Source: Thermoclostridium sp036562185 (GTDB lineage Bacteria; Bacillota; Clostridia; DSM-8532). From it: DNA of 21,827 nt. A model generated the notes under the pieces. The model was not told the origin of the DNA, ran no database searches, and was given only the letters and a program-made list of their open reading frames with translations. Both the position numbers and the translations under genes were made by a program. Below, in pieces: positions 14,839-21,827 of the stretch (positions within the stretch are counted from its first letter, which is position 1; every line of letters begins with the position of its first letter). The stretch covers positions 1 to 21,827 of the forward strand of contig DATCKN010000091.1 of assembly GCA_036562185.1 (NCBI GenBank). The letters are read 5' to 3'.

Positions 14839-16731
14839 ATGGGTTTTATACACGAGTCTTATGATGTTATAGTTGTAGGGGCCGGTCATGCAGGATGTGA
14901 GGCAGCACTTGCTGCTGCAAGGATGGGTGCAAAAACTGCAATTTTTACAATGAATCTTGACAGTATTGCTAACATGCCGTGCAATCCTAATATCGGCGGG
15001 ACCGCGAAGGGGCATCTGGTCCGGGAAATAGATGCTTTAGGCGGTGAAATGGGCAGATGTGCCGACAAGACACTGATTCAGTCAAGAACCCTTAATACTG
15101 CAAAGGGGCCGGCTGTATATTCTCTGAGAGCACAAATTGACAGGCGTTCATATCAGAGAGAAATGAAGCATACACTGGAACTGCAGGAAAATCTTCATTT
15201 ATGCCAGGCAGAAATAGTGGAACTGGTCATTAAGGATAATAAAGTTGAAGGTGTAATAACACATATTGGTTCTTTTTTCCCGGCAAAAACAGTAATTCTG
15301 ACAACGGGTACCTATCTTAAAGGCAGGATAATTATTGGTGATGTAACCTATGAAGCAGGTCCTGACGGGCTTTTGCCGGCAAAAAGTTTGTCTGAAAGTT
15401 TAAAGAGACACGGAATTGAACTGAGAAGATTTAAAACCGGAACACCTGCAAGGATCAACCGCAGAAGCATTGATTTTTCAAAAATGATCGAACAGCCCGG
15501 CGATGATCCTATTGTGCCCTTTTCATTTGAAACAGAAAAAATTGAAAGGGAGCAGGTTTCCTGTTATTTAATATACTCTACAGAAGAAACCCATAGGATA
15601 ATACGCGAAAATCTTCACAGATCACCACTCTACAGCGGGGTAATTGAAGGTATAGGTCCAAGATACTGTCCTTCTTTTGAGGATAAAATTGTGAAGTTCG
15701 CAGATAAAGAACGGCACCAGATATTTGTTGAACCGATGGGGCTGGATACCGAAGAAATTTACCTTCAGGGATTTTCAACCAGCATGCCTGAAGATGTGCA
15801 ATATGCCATGATAAGGAGCCTGCCCGGACTTGAAAATGCCCAGATAATGAGATATGCCTATGCAATAGAATATGACTGTATAAATCCGACCGATTTGAAA
15901 CTATCTCTTGAATTTAAGAAAATAGACGGTTTATTTTCGGCAGGGCAAATAAACGGAAGCTCAGGATATGAGGAAGCAGCAGCCCAGGGAATTATGGCTG
16001 GAATTAATGCCGCATTGAAAGTTCAGGGAAAGGAACCTTTGATACTTGACAGATCGCAGGCTTATATAGGCGTATTAATAGATGATCTGGTTACAAAAGG
16101 GACAAATGAGCCATACCGGATGATGACTTCACGTGCAGAGTACCGCCTGCACTTAAGGCAGGACAATGCCGATGCTCGTTTAACACCTATAGGGTATAAA
16201 ATTGGTCTTATCAGTGAAGAACGGTACCAGAAATTTCTGAAAAAACAAAAAGCTATTCAGGATGAGATAGAACGGCTCAGAAAAAAAACCGTTCCTCCCA
16301 GTGAAAAAATTAATGAATTTTTAGACAGGCATAACAGCTCCCGAATTGTAAGCGGCATAAAGCTGTATGATCTTCTGAAAAGGCCTGAAATAACCTATGA
16401 CATGCTGAAGGAGATAGATGATGAGATCCCTGATCTTCCTAATTCTGTAACCGATGAAGTATCTATCCTGATTAAGTATGAAGGATATATTGCAAAGCAA
16501 ATGCAGCAAATTGAACAGTTCAAAAAAATGGAAGAAAAAATAATACCTGAGGATATAAATTACGATGAGATTAAGGGACTTAGAATAGAAGCAAGGCAAA
16601 AATTGTCAAAATTCAGACCCCGTTCGTTAGGCCAGGCTTCAAGAATATCAGGGGTATCACCTGCGGATATATCTGTTCTGGTCATATACTTAAATGCATT
16701 AGGCAGAAGGAGAAATGGCAATGAAGGCTGA
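14839..16731 (+). CDS. mnmG: tRNA uridine 5-carboxymethylaminomethyl modification enzyme MnmG (GidA)
   Basis: This 630-residue FAD protein is the partner of MnmE in U34 modification. The N-terminal Rossmann motif is VVGAGHAGCEAA (about 12-23). It is followed by the family-specific NMPCNPNIGGTAKGHLVREID and the FKTGTPARI stretch; near the C-terminus is LGQASRISGVSPADIS. The start at 14839 is chosen over ATG 14833 because AGAGGG ends 6 bases upstream of it and abuts the other. Length and order mnmE-mnmG-rsmG are standard. The 3' end overlaps rsmG by 11 bases, pointing to translational coupling. Confidence 0.97.
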   Translation: MGFIHESYDVIVVGAGHAGCEAALAAARMGAKTAIFTMNLDSIANMPCNPNIGGTAKGHLVREIDALGGEMGRCADKTLIQSRTLNTAKGPAVYSLRAQIDRRSYQREMKHTLELQENLHLCQAEIVELVIKDNKVEGVITHIGSFFPAKTVILTTGTYLKGRIIIGDVTYEAGPDGLLPAKSLSESLKRHGIELRRFKTGTPARINRRSIDFSKMIEQPGDDPIVPFSFETEKIEREQVSCYLIYSTEETHRIIRENLHRSPLYSGVIEGIGPRYCPSFEDKIVKFADKERHQIFVEPMGLDTEEIYLQGFSTSMPEDVQYAMIRSLPGLENAQIMRYAYAIEYDCINPTDLKLSLEFKKIDGLFSAGQINGSSGYEEAAAQGIMAGINAALKVQGKEPLILDRSQAYIGVLIDDLVTKGTNEPYRMMTSRAEYRLHLRQDNADARLTPIGYKIGLISEERYQKFLKKQKAIQDEIERLRKKTVPPSEKINEFLDRHNSSRIVSGIKLYDLLKRPEITYDMLKEIDDEIPDLPNSVTDEVSILIKYEGYIAKQMQQIEQFKKMEEKIIPEDINYDEIKGLRIEARQKLSKFRPRSLGQASRISGVSPADISVLVIYLNALGRRRNGNEG

Positions 16732-17443
16732 AAATATTGATCTTCTGGTAAGGGGTTTTAAATTATTCGATATTGAACTGACTGATAAGGAAATTAGTAG
16801 TTTCAGGCACTATTATAAAATGCTCATAGAGTGGAATGAAAAAATTAATCTGACAGCAATAGTGGATGAACGGGAAGTTGTTATCAAGCATTTTATAGAT
16901 TCAGTTTCTGTTCTTCCGTTCTTTCCGGATGGAGCAAAAAGCTTGATCGATGTAGGAACAGGTGCAGGCTTTCCCGGAATTCCTGTTAAAATAGTAAGAA
17001 ACAGTATGAATATTACTCTGTTGGACTCCCTTGAAAAAAGGGTGAATTTTCTAAACAGTGTAATAAACGAAACCGGTTTAACCGGAATTCATGCCATTCA
17101 TGGCAGGGCCGAGGATTTTGGCCAGGATAATGAATACAGGGAATGTTATGATGTGGGTATAGCCAGGGCAGTATCCGCATTACCAGTTTTATGCGAATAT
17201 GTTATGCCGTTTGTACGTGTCGGCGGGTATTTTATTGCAATGAAAGGGGCCAATGTAAAGGACGAAATTTCTGAAGGCGAAAAAGCTGTTACAGTCCTTG
17301 GCGGAGAGGTAGAAGATGTTAAAAATTTTAAGTTGCCTTTCGATAACATAGAAAGGAATGTTATTTTGATAAAAAAATTAAGACATACACCGACAAAGTA
17401 TCCAAGAAAGAGCGGCAAACCTGCAAAATCTCCTATTAAATAA
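16721..17443 (+). CDS. rsmG: 16S rRNA (guanine527-N7) methyltransferase RsmG
   Basis: This 240-residue SAM-dependent methylase modifies G527 of 16S rRNA; loss gives low-level streptomycin resistance in several bacteria. The SAM-binding loop DVGTGAGFPGIP is at 77-88, preceded by EWNEKINLTAI (37-47), a family hallmark. Downstream are GRAEDF and GIARAVSAL, and the C-terminus has TPTKYPRKSGKPAKSP. The start at 16721 is preferred over ATG 16715 because AAGGAG (16707-16712) is then 8 rather than 2 bases upstream. It overlaps the end of mnmG. Confidence 0.97.
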   Translation: MKAENIDLLVRGFKLFDIELTDKEISSFRHYYKMLIEWNEKINLTAIVDEREVVIKHFIDSVSVLPFFPDGAKSLIDVGTGAGFPGIPVKIVRNSMNITLLDSLEKRVNFLNSVINETGLTGIHAIHGRAEDFGQDNEYRECYDVGIARAVSALPVLCEYVMPFVRVGGYFIAMKGANVKDEISEGEKAVTVLGGEVEDVKNFKLPFDNIERNVILIKKLRHTPTKYPRKSGKPAKSPIK

Positions 17444-17448
17444 CCTCG

Positions 17449-17472
17449 AAATCCTTTATTTTCAAGGGTTTT
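17449..17472 (+). terminator. Weak hairpin after rsmG
   Basis: An 8-bp stem (17449-17456 with 17464-17471, one G-U pair) with a 7-base loop is followed by only a short T-run. It could partly terminate the mnmE-mnmG-rsmG transcript. No clear promoter was found in the 159 bases before noc, so readthrough into noc seems likely. Confidence 0.35.
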
Positions 17473-17602
17473 ACGCGATCGATTTCTTTGATCAAAAAAA
17501 GGAATACAAAAAGTCAACGGCGAATATAAAATCTATGGAAATTTCCAAAAACTTGATTTTGCAAAATTAAACAAAAGAAAATTTAGTAAGGAAGGTGCCG
17601 TT

Positions 17603-18463
17603 ATGACTTTACACGAAAGGTTACTGTTTAATCGTTCCGATAAAAAAACCGATCAAAGAAAAATTACCTATATACCCATTGAAAATATCAGACCAAATCC
17701 ATATCAACCCAGAAGAAATTTCGATCAAGCCTCATTAGAAGATCTTTGCAATTCAATTAAGGAATATGGAGTAATCCAGCCAATAAATGTGAGAAAAACA
17801 CCTTCAAACCATTATGAGCTGGTTTCAGGGGAAAGAAGGTTAAGAGCGTCAATAATGGCAGGATTAAAAGAAATTCCTGCAATTATAATTGACGTTAATG
17901 AAGATGACCTGGCAATAATGGCTTTGATAGAAAATTTGCAGAGAGAAGATCTGGGGTACATGGAAGAGGCAGAAGGATACAGAAATTTAATAAGGGATCA
18001 CGGGCTGACCCAGGAGGAGCTGGCACAAAAAATAGGTAAAAGCCAGTCGACGATAGCTAATAAGATCAGGCTTCTTAGACTTCCGCCAATGGTTAAGAAA
18101 ATTCTTGCAGATCATAACCTTACAGAACGTCATGCAAGAGCCCTGCTGAAACTTCATGATGAACAGCTTCAGCTGAAAGTTCTGCAAAAAGTATGTGAGA
18201 AGGATTTAAATGTAAAGAAAACAGAAGAGCTTGTTCAGAAAGTTCTTGATAAATATGCCAACCCGAAAGCGATGGAGAGCGGAAAGAAGCTTACCCGTTC
18301 AATTAAGGATATAAGAATATTTGTCAATACAATAAAACAGGCAATTGATATGATGAAAAAATCGGGTGTCAACGCCAAAGCAGCCCAAATTGATCGGGGA
18401 GAATTTGTAGAGTTCATTGTGAGGATTCCAAAGAAGGATAATACTATGAAAAAAGCACAGTAA
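17603..18463 (+). CDS. noc: Nucleoid occlusion protein Noc (ParB paralogue)
   Basis: This 286-residue ParB/Noc-family CTPase clamp is encoded just after rsmG, where noc sits in Bacillus. The CTP-binding core shows GERRLRA (76-82) and ENLQRE (110-115), and the helix-turn-helix is about 134-158 (LTQEELAQKIGKSQSTIANK). The positions that separate Noc from ParB specificity are Noc-like: Gln148, Lys154, Arg159 and Arg176, against Arg151, Ser157, Ser162 and Gly179 in the other ParB here. The C-terminal RDIRIFVNTIKQ-like block (236-246) and IPKK ending also resemble Noc. The first 10 residues (MTLHERLLFN) could be a short amphipathic membrane-targeting helix. ATG at 17603 with AAGGAAGGTG upstream. 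No parA lies beside it. No match to the Noc-binding consensus was found in the window. Confidence 0.88.
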   Translation: MTLHERLLFNRSDKKTDQRKITYIPIENIRPNPYQPRRNFDQASLEDLCNSIKEYGVIQPINVRKTPSNHYELVSGERRLRASIMAGLKEIPAIIIDVNEDDLAIMALIENLQREDLGYMEEAEGYRNLIRDHGLTQEELAQKIGKSQSTIANKIRLLRLPPMVKKILADHNLTERHARALLKLHDEQLQLKVLQKVCEKDLNVKKTEELVQKVLDKYANPKAMESGKKLTRSIKDIRIFVNTIKQAIDMMKKSGVNAKAAQIDRGEFVEFIVRIPKKDNTMKKAQ

Positions 18464-18506
18464 TGCGTATTAATGTTAACCAATATAAACCATTCATGGT
18501 ATACCG

Positions 18507-18537
18507 GCACTTCCCGTCTGACAGGAAGTGCTTTTTT
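18507..18537 (+). terminator. Terminator after noc
   Basis: A perfect 8-bp stem GCACTTCC/GGAAGTGC (18507-18514 with 18524-18531) with a 9-base loop is followed by six T. It isolates gyrA from the upstream operon. Confidence 0.92.
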
Positions 18538-18615
18538 ATACTGCTTAATAGGGAAAAGGAGGAGTAGACAGAAAATAAAAACTTTATTAAAATAGGAGAT
18601 GGTGTTTTTTAATTT

Positions 18616-18645
18616 TTGCCAATATGATAAATACTATGGTAAAAT
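18616..18645 (+). promoter_or_regulatory. Extended -10 promoter of gyrA
   Basis: TTGCCA (18616-18621), 18 bases, TAAAAT (18640-18645) preceded by TGG (18637-18639). The predicted mRNA leader is about 117 bases and contains the inverted repeat described next. Confidence 0.65.
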
Positions 18646-18667
18646 CTTCAATATCCGTAAAATTAAA

Positions 18668-18745
18668 ATATAAATTGAACGTACAAACATAAATGTGCAT
18701 GAAGTGTACATGCCCGGTTTAGCAGAATTAAAGCTCAATTTATAT
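18668..18745 (+). promoter_or_regulatory. Structured 5' leader of gyrA
   Basis: An 11-bp perfect inverted repeat (18668-18678 with 18735-18745) closes a 56-base region. That region holds at least one inner hairpin, GCATG/CATGC (18697-18701 with 18709-18713). The outer stem ends 5 bases before the gyrA ribosome binding site GGAAGGGAG. It does not resemble a riboswitch class I know, and the outer stem is AT-rich. Confidence 0.45.
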
Positions 18746-18768
18746 AGTTTGGAAGGGAGCACAAATTA

Positions 18769-21255
18769 ATGTCGGACATCAATAACACTCAGGAAGGAAA
18801 TTTGAATAATGGAATTATACCGGTTGATATTGAAGCGGAAATGAAACAGTCCTTTATCGATTATGCAATGAGTGTAATTGTAGATAGAGCATTACCGGAT
18901 ATCAGGGACGGCTTAAAACCGGTGCATAGAAGAATATTATACACAATGCATATCTCAGGATTTACGCCTGATAAACCTTATAGAAAATCAGTTGCGACAG
19001 TGGGTGAAACATTAAAAAGTTTTCATCCGCATGGTGATGCTGCGGTATATGACAGTCTTGTAAGGCTTGCCCAGGACTTTTCAATGCGGTATCCCCTTGT
19101 AGACGGGCATGGGAATTTCGGTTCAATTGACGGGGACGCACCTGCAGCAATGAGGTATACCGAAGCCAGGCTCCAGAAAATTGCATTGGAAATGTTAAGG
19201 GATATTAACAAGGATGCAGTCGATTTTAAGCCAAATTTTGATGATCACGATGTAGAGCCTGTAGTGTTACCATCCAGATTTCCTAATTTATTGGTTAATG
19301 GTTCTTCCGGTATAGCTGTGGGTATGGCCACAAATATTCCTCCTCATAATCTTTGCGAAGCAATAGATGCGATAGTTCATATGATCGATAACCCGGAAGC
19401 CGACATAAATGAGCTTATGGAATATATTAAAGGCCCGGATTTTCCAACCGGTGGTTTAATTCTTGGCAAAAGGGGAATATACGATGCGTATACCACCGGA
19501 AAAGGGAGAATTGTTGTCAGGGCTGTTACCGATATAGAAACCTATTCGGGAAACAGGCAGAGAATAATTGTAACTGAATTGCCCTATCAGGTTAACAAGG
19601 CAAAACTTATAGAAAGAATTGCCAGTCTGGTTAAAGATAAACGTATTGAAGGAATCTCCGATCTCCGTGACGAGTCAAACAGGGAAGGCATGAGAATTGT
19701 AATTGAGCTGAAAAGAGATGCCAATGCGAATGTAGTATTAAACCAGCTTTTTGTAAATACTCAGCTCCAGGATTCATTCAATGTGAATATGCTTGCGCTT
19801 ATCCAGCTGCCCGATGGCAAATTCGAGCCAAAGGTAGTTAATTTGAAAGAGATGATTCACTATTATATCCTTCATCAGCAGGATGTGATAAGAAGGAGAA
19901 CCAGGTACGATCTCGAGAAGGCTGAAGCCAGGGCTCATATATTGGAAGGTTTGAAAATTGCACTGGATTATCTTGATGAGGTTATAAACATAATCCGTCA
20001 TTCACGTACCGAGACTCAGGCTAAAGAAAAACTTATGGAGCGCTTCGGCTTAAGCGAGAAGCAATCCCAGGCAATTGTCGATATGAGGCTTGGTCGTCTT
20101 ACAGGCCTGGAAAGGGAAAAGATTGAAGAAGAATATAATGAACTTATTGAGAAAATAAAATGGTATAAGGACATCCTTTCAAAGCCTGAACTGGTGGATG
20201 GAATTATAAAAGAAGAACTTATTGAAATAAAAAATAAGTATGGGGATGAAAGGCGCACTAAAATTACCCGCGATAACGATGATATTGAAATGGAAGATCT
20301 CATTGATAATACAGACGTAGTAATTACGCTGACTCATTATGGATATATAAAAAGAACTTCACTGGATGAATACAAAATCCAGAAACGCGGCGGAAAAGGA
20401 GTAATGGGCCTTACCACGAGGGAAGATGATTTTGTTACAGATATATATACGGCAAGCACTCATCATTACTTGCTTTTCTTTACAAACAAAGGCAAGGCTT
20501 ATAAGTTGCGTGCATGGGATATTCCGGAAGCAGGACGGCATGCAAAGGGAACTGCCATTGTGAATCTTCTGGAACTGGGGCCGGATGAAAAAGTGTCTGC
20601 TGTCATAACAATCACGGGTGAAGAAAAGGACATGTACCTGTTTATGGCAACCCGTGGAGGTATGGTTAAGAAGACGCCCCTTGAACAGTATGAAAATATA
20701 CGGAAAGGCGGGTTAATGGCCGTAACACTGAAAGAAAACGACGAACTGATTGAGGTTCGCCTGACAGATGGATCCGATGATGTTATACTGGTTACCAAAA
20801 ACGGTATGGCCATACGTTTCCATGAAAGTGATGTGCGCTCCATGGGAAGAACTTCACAGGGGGTAATAGGAATAAGACTTGATGAAGATGATGAAGTAAT
20901 ATCGATGCTGAAGTACTGTGAAAACAGGACGTTGCTTGTTGTTACCGAAAACGGTTTTGGCAAGAGGACCGAAATGGATGAGTATAAGGTTCAAAACAGG
21001 GGAGGAAAAGGAATTCTTACCTATAAAGTTACAGAAAAAACAGGAGCTCTCATCGGAGCAAAGCTGGTGGATGACCAGGATGATATATTGCTGGTCAATC
21101 TGGACGGAAATATTATTCGCATACATGTAGGTGAAATAAGTATTCTAAGCCGCGTTACCCAGGGCGTAACACTTATGAGAACAGGTGACGGAAACAAAGT
21201 TGTTTCAATAGCACGTATAACCAGGGATATGAATGGTGAAGAAGATGAGCAATAA
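18769..21255 (+). CDS. gyrA: DNA gyrase subunit A
   Basis: This 828-residue cleavage and wrapping subunit of gyrase partners the GyrB encoded at the other side of oriC. The N-terminal domain has the winged-helix region with HPHGDAAVYD (86-95) and catalytic Tyr130 in AMRYTEARL, which forms the 5'-phosphotyrosine DNA link. A coiled-coil gate spans about 370-490. The C-terminal beta-pinwheel begins about 510 and bears the GyrA-box QKRGGKG (538-544), needed for DNA wrapping, with a second box-like QNRGGKG at 742-748. The box identifies it as GyrA rather than ParC. Oddity: the position of E. coli Ser83 is Ala91, while the Asp87 equivalent (Asp95) is kept. ATG with GGAAGGGAG upstream; own promoter and leader; a terminator follows. 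Confidence 0.98.
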   Translation: MSDINNTQEGNLNNGIIPVDIEAEMKQSFIDYAMSVIVDRALPDIRDGLKPVHRRILYTMHISGFTPDKPYRKSVATVGETLKSFHPHGDAAVYDSLVRLAQDFSMRYPLVDGHGNFGSIDGDAPAAMRYTEARLQKIALEMLRDINKDAVDFKPNFDDHDVEPVVLPSRFPNLLVNGSSGIAVGMATNIPPHNLCEAIDAIVHMIDNPEADINELMEYIKGPDFPTGGLILGKRGIYDAYTTGKGRIVVRAVTDIETYSGNRQRIIVTELPYQVNKAKLIERIASLVKDKRIEGISDLRDESNREGMRIVIELKRDANANVVLNQLFVNTQLQDSFNVNMLALIQLPDGKFEPKVVNLKEMIHYYILHQQDVIRRRTRYDLEKAEARAHILEGLKIALDYLDEVINIIRHSRTETQAKEKLMERFGLSEKQSQAIVDMRLGRLTGLEREKIEEEYNELIEKIKWYKDILSKPELVDGIIKEELIEIKNKYGDERRTKITRDNDDIEMEDLIDNTDVVITLTHYGYIKRTSLDEYKIQKRGGKGVMGLTTREDDFVTDIYTASTHHYLLFFTNKGKAYKLRAWDIPEAGRHAKGTAIVNLLELGPDEKVSAVITITGEEKDMYLFMATRGGMVKKTPLEQYENIRKGGLMAVTLKENDELIEVRLTDGSDDVILVTKNGMAIRFHESDVRSMGRTSQGVIGIRLDEDDEVISMLKYCENRTLLVVTENGFGKRTEMDEYKVQNRGGKGILTYKVTEKTGALIGAKLVDDQDDILLVNLDGNIIRIHVGEISILSRVTQGVTLMRTGDGNKVVSIARITRDMNGEEDEQ

Positions 21256-21280
21256 TAATAGATAATAATCTAAAGAGTAG

Positions 21281-21320
21281 AAATGAATCTCCGCTACAGC
21301 AGGTGGCGGAGATTCATTTT
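21281..21320 (+). terminator. Terminator after gyrA
   Basis: A 14-bp perfect stem (21281-21294 with 21306-21319) with an 11-base loop; the 3' arm ends in four T. It is 25 bases past the gyrA stop. Confidence 0.88.
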
Positions 21321-21424
21321 ATGCCCGATAATTAATATCTTCTTAAAAAATAGTAATAAACTTCACTGTAGAATTACATAATAATTATAATGAGTTTTTG
21401 TTAATTTTACTATTATTTAAATTA

Positions 21425-21453
21425 TTGACAAACGCTAATTACCGTGATAAGAT
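21425..21453 (+). promoter_or_regulatory. rRNA operon promoter P1
   Basis: TTGACA (21425-21430), 17 bases, TAAGAT (21448-21453) with a TGA extension. It is the weakest of three tandem promoters reading toward the right edge. Confidence 0.55.
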
Positions 21454-21573
21454 AAAGAAGCTGTCGCTGATAAAACTTACGAAACGGCAGTATCAATGGT
21501 TTAAGGACCTTGAATGGCAAATAATAATTTAACATATCATGCTGAAATGACATGAATTGGCAGTTATAATCGC

Positions 21574-21602
21574 TTGACAACCAGGCTCGGATATGTTAAA
21601 TT
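21574..21602 (+). promoter_or_regulatory. rRNA operon promoter P2
   Basis: TTGACA (21574-21579), 17 bases, TAAATT (21597-21602) with a TGT extension. A GC-rich hairpin (about 21609-21628) follows in the transcript. Confidence 0.75.
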
Positions 21603-21675
21603 AAGAGTCCCGTTGCTGACGCAGCGGGAACGGACTGAAAGAATAACACGTCAAAAATTGGTAAACATAAAGTGC

Positions 21676-21704
21676 TTGACAAAATGAAAGAGACGTGTTA
21701 AACT
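21676..21704 (+). promoter_or_regulatory. rRNA operon promoter P3
   Basis: TTGACA (21676-21681), 17 bases, TAAACT (21699-21704) with a TGT extension. It lies 102 bp after P2 and shares its TGTTAAA-T-AAGA context. A 9-bp inverted repeat (21644-21652 with 21692-21700) flanks its -35 and touches its -10. Confidence 0.78.
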
Positions 21705-21827
21705 AAGAATCCGCCGGTGAGACGGACCGGAAACGGGACGTGAACAGGGCGGCAGGGCCAACGGAAGTTGGACAGGACATTGAAAATTGAACAGTGCTAA
21801 AAGAACGAATCCGTTAATGAACTTTGA
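21705..21827 (+). other. Leader of a ribosomal RNA operon (16S beyond the edge)
   Basis: The sequence after P3 is markedly richer in G+C than the rest of the window and contains TTGAAAATTGAACAGTG, like conserved Firmicute pre-rRNA leader and spacer sequences. No ORF is present. The start of mature 16S rRNA (AGAGTTTGATC) is not reached. Assignment rests on tandem strong promoters, the leader motif and the common placement of an rrn operon after gyrA. Confidence 0.7.

Noticed and set aside
17536..17547. TGGAAATTTCCA palindrome upstream of noc, considered as a Noc-binding site
   Set aside because: It lacks the CCCGGG centre of the known Noc site and a 12-bp AT-rich palindrome can arise by chance. 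An autoregulatory role cannot be excluded.
14563..20963. Minus-strand open frames over mnmE, mnmG, rsmG, noc and gyrA (up to 154 codons)
   Set aside because: They are antisense to highly conserved genes and show no family similarity or ribosome binding sites.
21780..21827. Start of 16S rRNA within the window
   Set aside because: The conserved AGAGTTTGATC near the 16S 5' end is not reached; the last bases look like leader only.
1..21827. Mobile elements, CRISPR arrays, phage or defence genes
   Set aside because: No transposase, integrase, regularly spaced direct repeats or unexplained accessory genes were found; all larger ORFs belong to core families.

Overview
The window is the chromosomal replication-origin region of a low-G+C Firmicute, most likely a member of class Clostridia. 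The evidence is the AT-rich base composition, the gene set and order, the consensus sigma-A promoters, the strong AGGAGG-type ribosome binding sites and perfect Bacillus-type parS sites. I cannot name a genus. Nothing here looks like a mobile element, phage, CRISPR array or defence island; it is core housekeeping DNA in an uncommon arrangement.

Layout. The strand switch lies near 10480-10830. Leftward on the minus strand are dnaA, the dnaA-dnaN intergenic oriC (8859-9134), dnaN, recF, remB and gyrB. Then comes a 490-bp gene-free AT-rich block with two perfect parS sites, followed by parA, parB, a DUF4446 membrane protein gene and serS, and finally a tRNA-Leu(UAA) cut by the window edge. Rightward on the plus strand are rpmH, rnpA, yidD, yidC, khpB (jag), mnmE, mnmG, rsmG, a noc-type parB paralogue and gyrA. 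The last 400 bases carry three tandem strong promoters and a leader that should feed a 16S rRNA gene starting just past the right edge.

How the parts work together. DnaA, its boxes and an apparent DnaA-trio element next to dnaN form the initiator and origin. DnaN and RecF serve the fork, and gyrase is split, with gyrB left and gyrA right of oriC. ParA, ParB and parS segregate the origin; the second ParB-family protein carries Noc-type specificity residues and probably performs nucleoid occlusion. The right arm makes ribosomal protein L34, the RNase P protein, the YidC/YidD membrane-insertion pair, the KhpB RNA-binding protein, the tRNA wobble-uridine enzymes MnmE/MnmG and the 16S rRNA methylase RsmG. 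Apart from dnaA itself and its upstream region, genes are transcribed away from oriC, co-directional with replication.

Gene-free stretches over about 300 bases: 3886-4375 (parA promoter, two parS sites, one terminator-like hairpin, otherwise featureless AT-rich DNA); 10458-10829 (dnaA and rpmH promoters, one DnaA box); 18464-18768 (noc terminator, gyrA promoter, structured leader); 21256-21827 (gyrA terminator, rRNA promoters and leader).

The most useful second-look items are: mnmE lacking any ATG/GTG/TTG upstream of its conserved N-terminus; a parS site inside a 44-bp perfect palindrome just 3' of gyrB; the ParB/Noc pair separated across the origin; a divergent SerRS; and an alanine at the quinolone-determining serine of GyrA.
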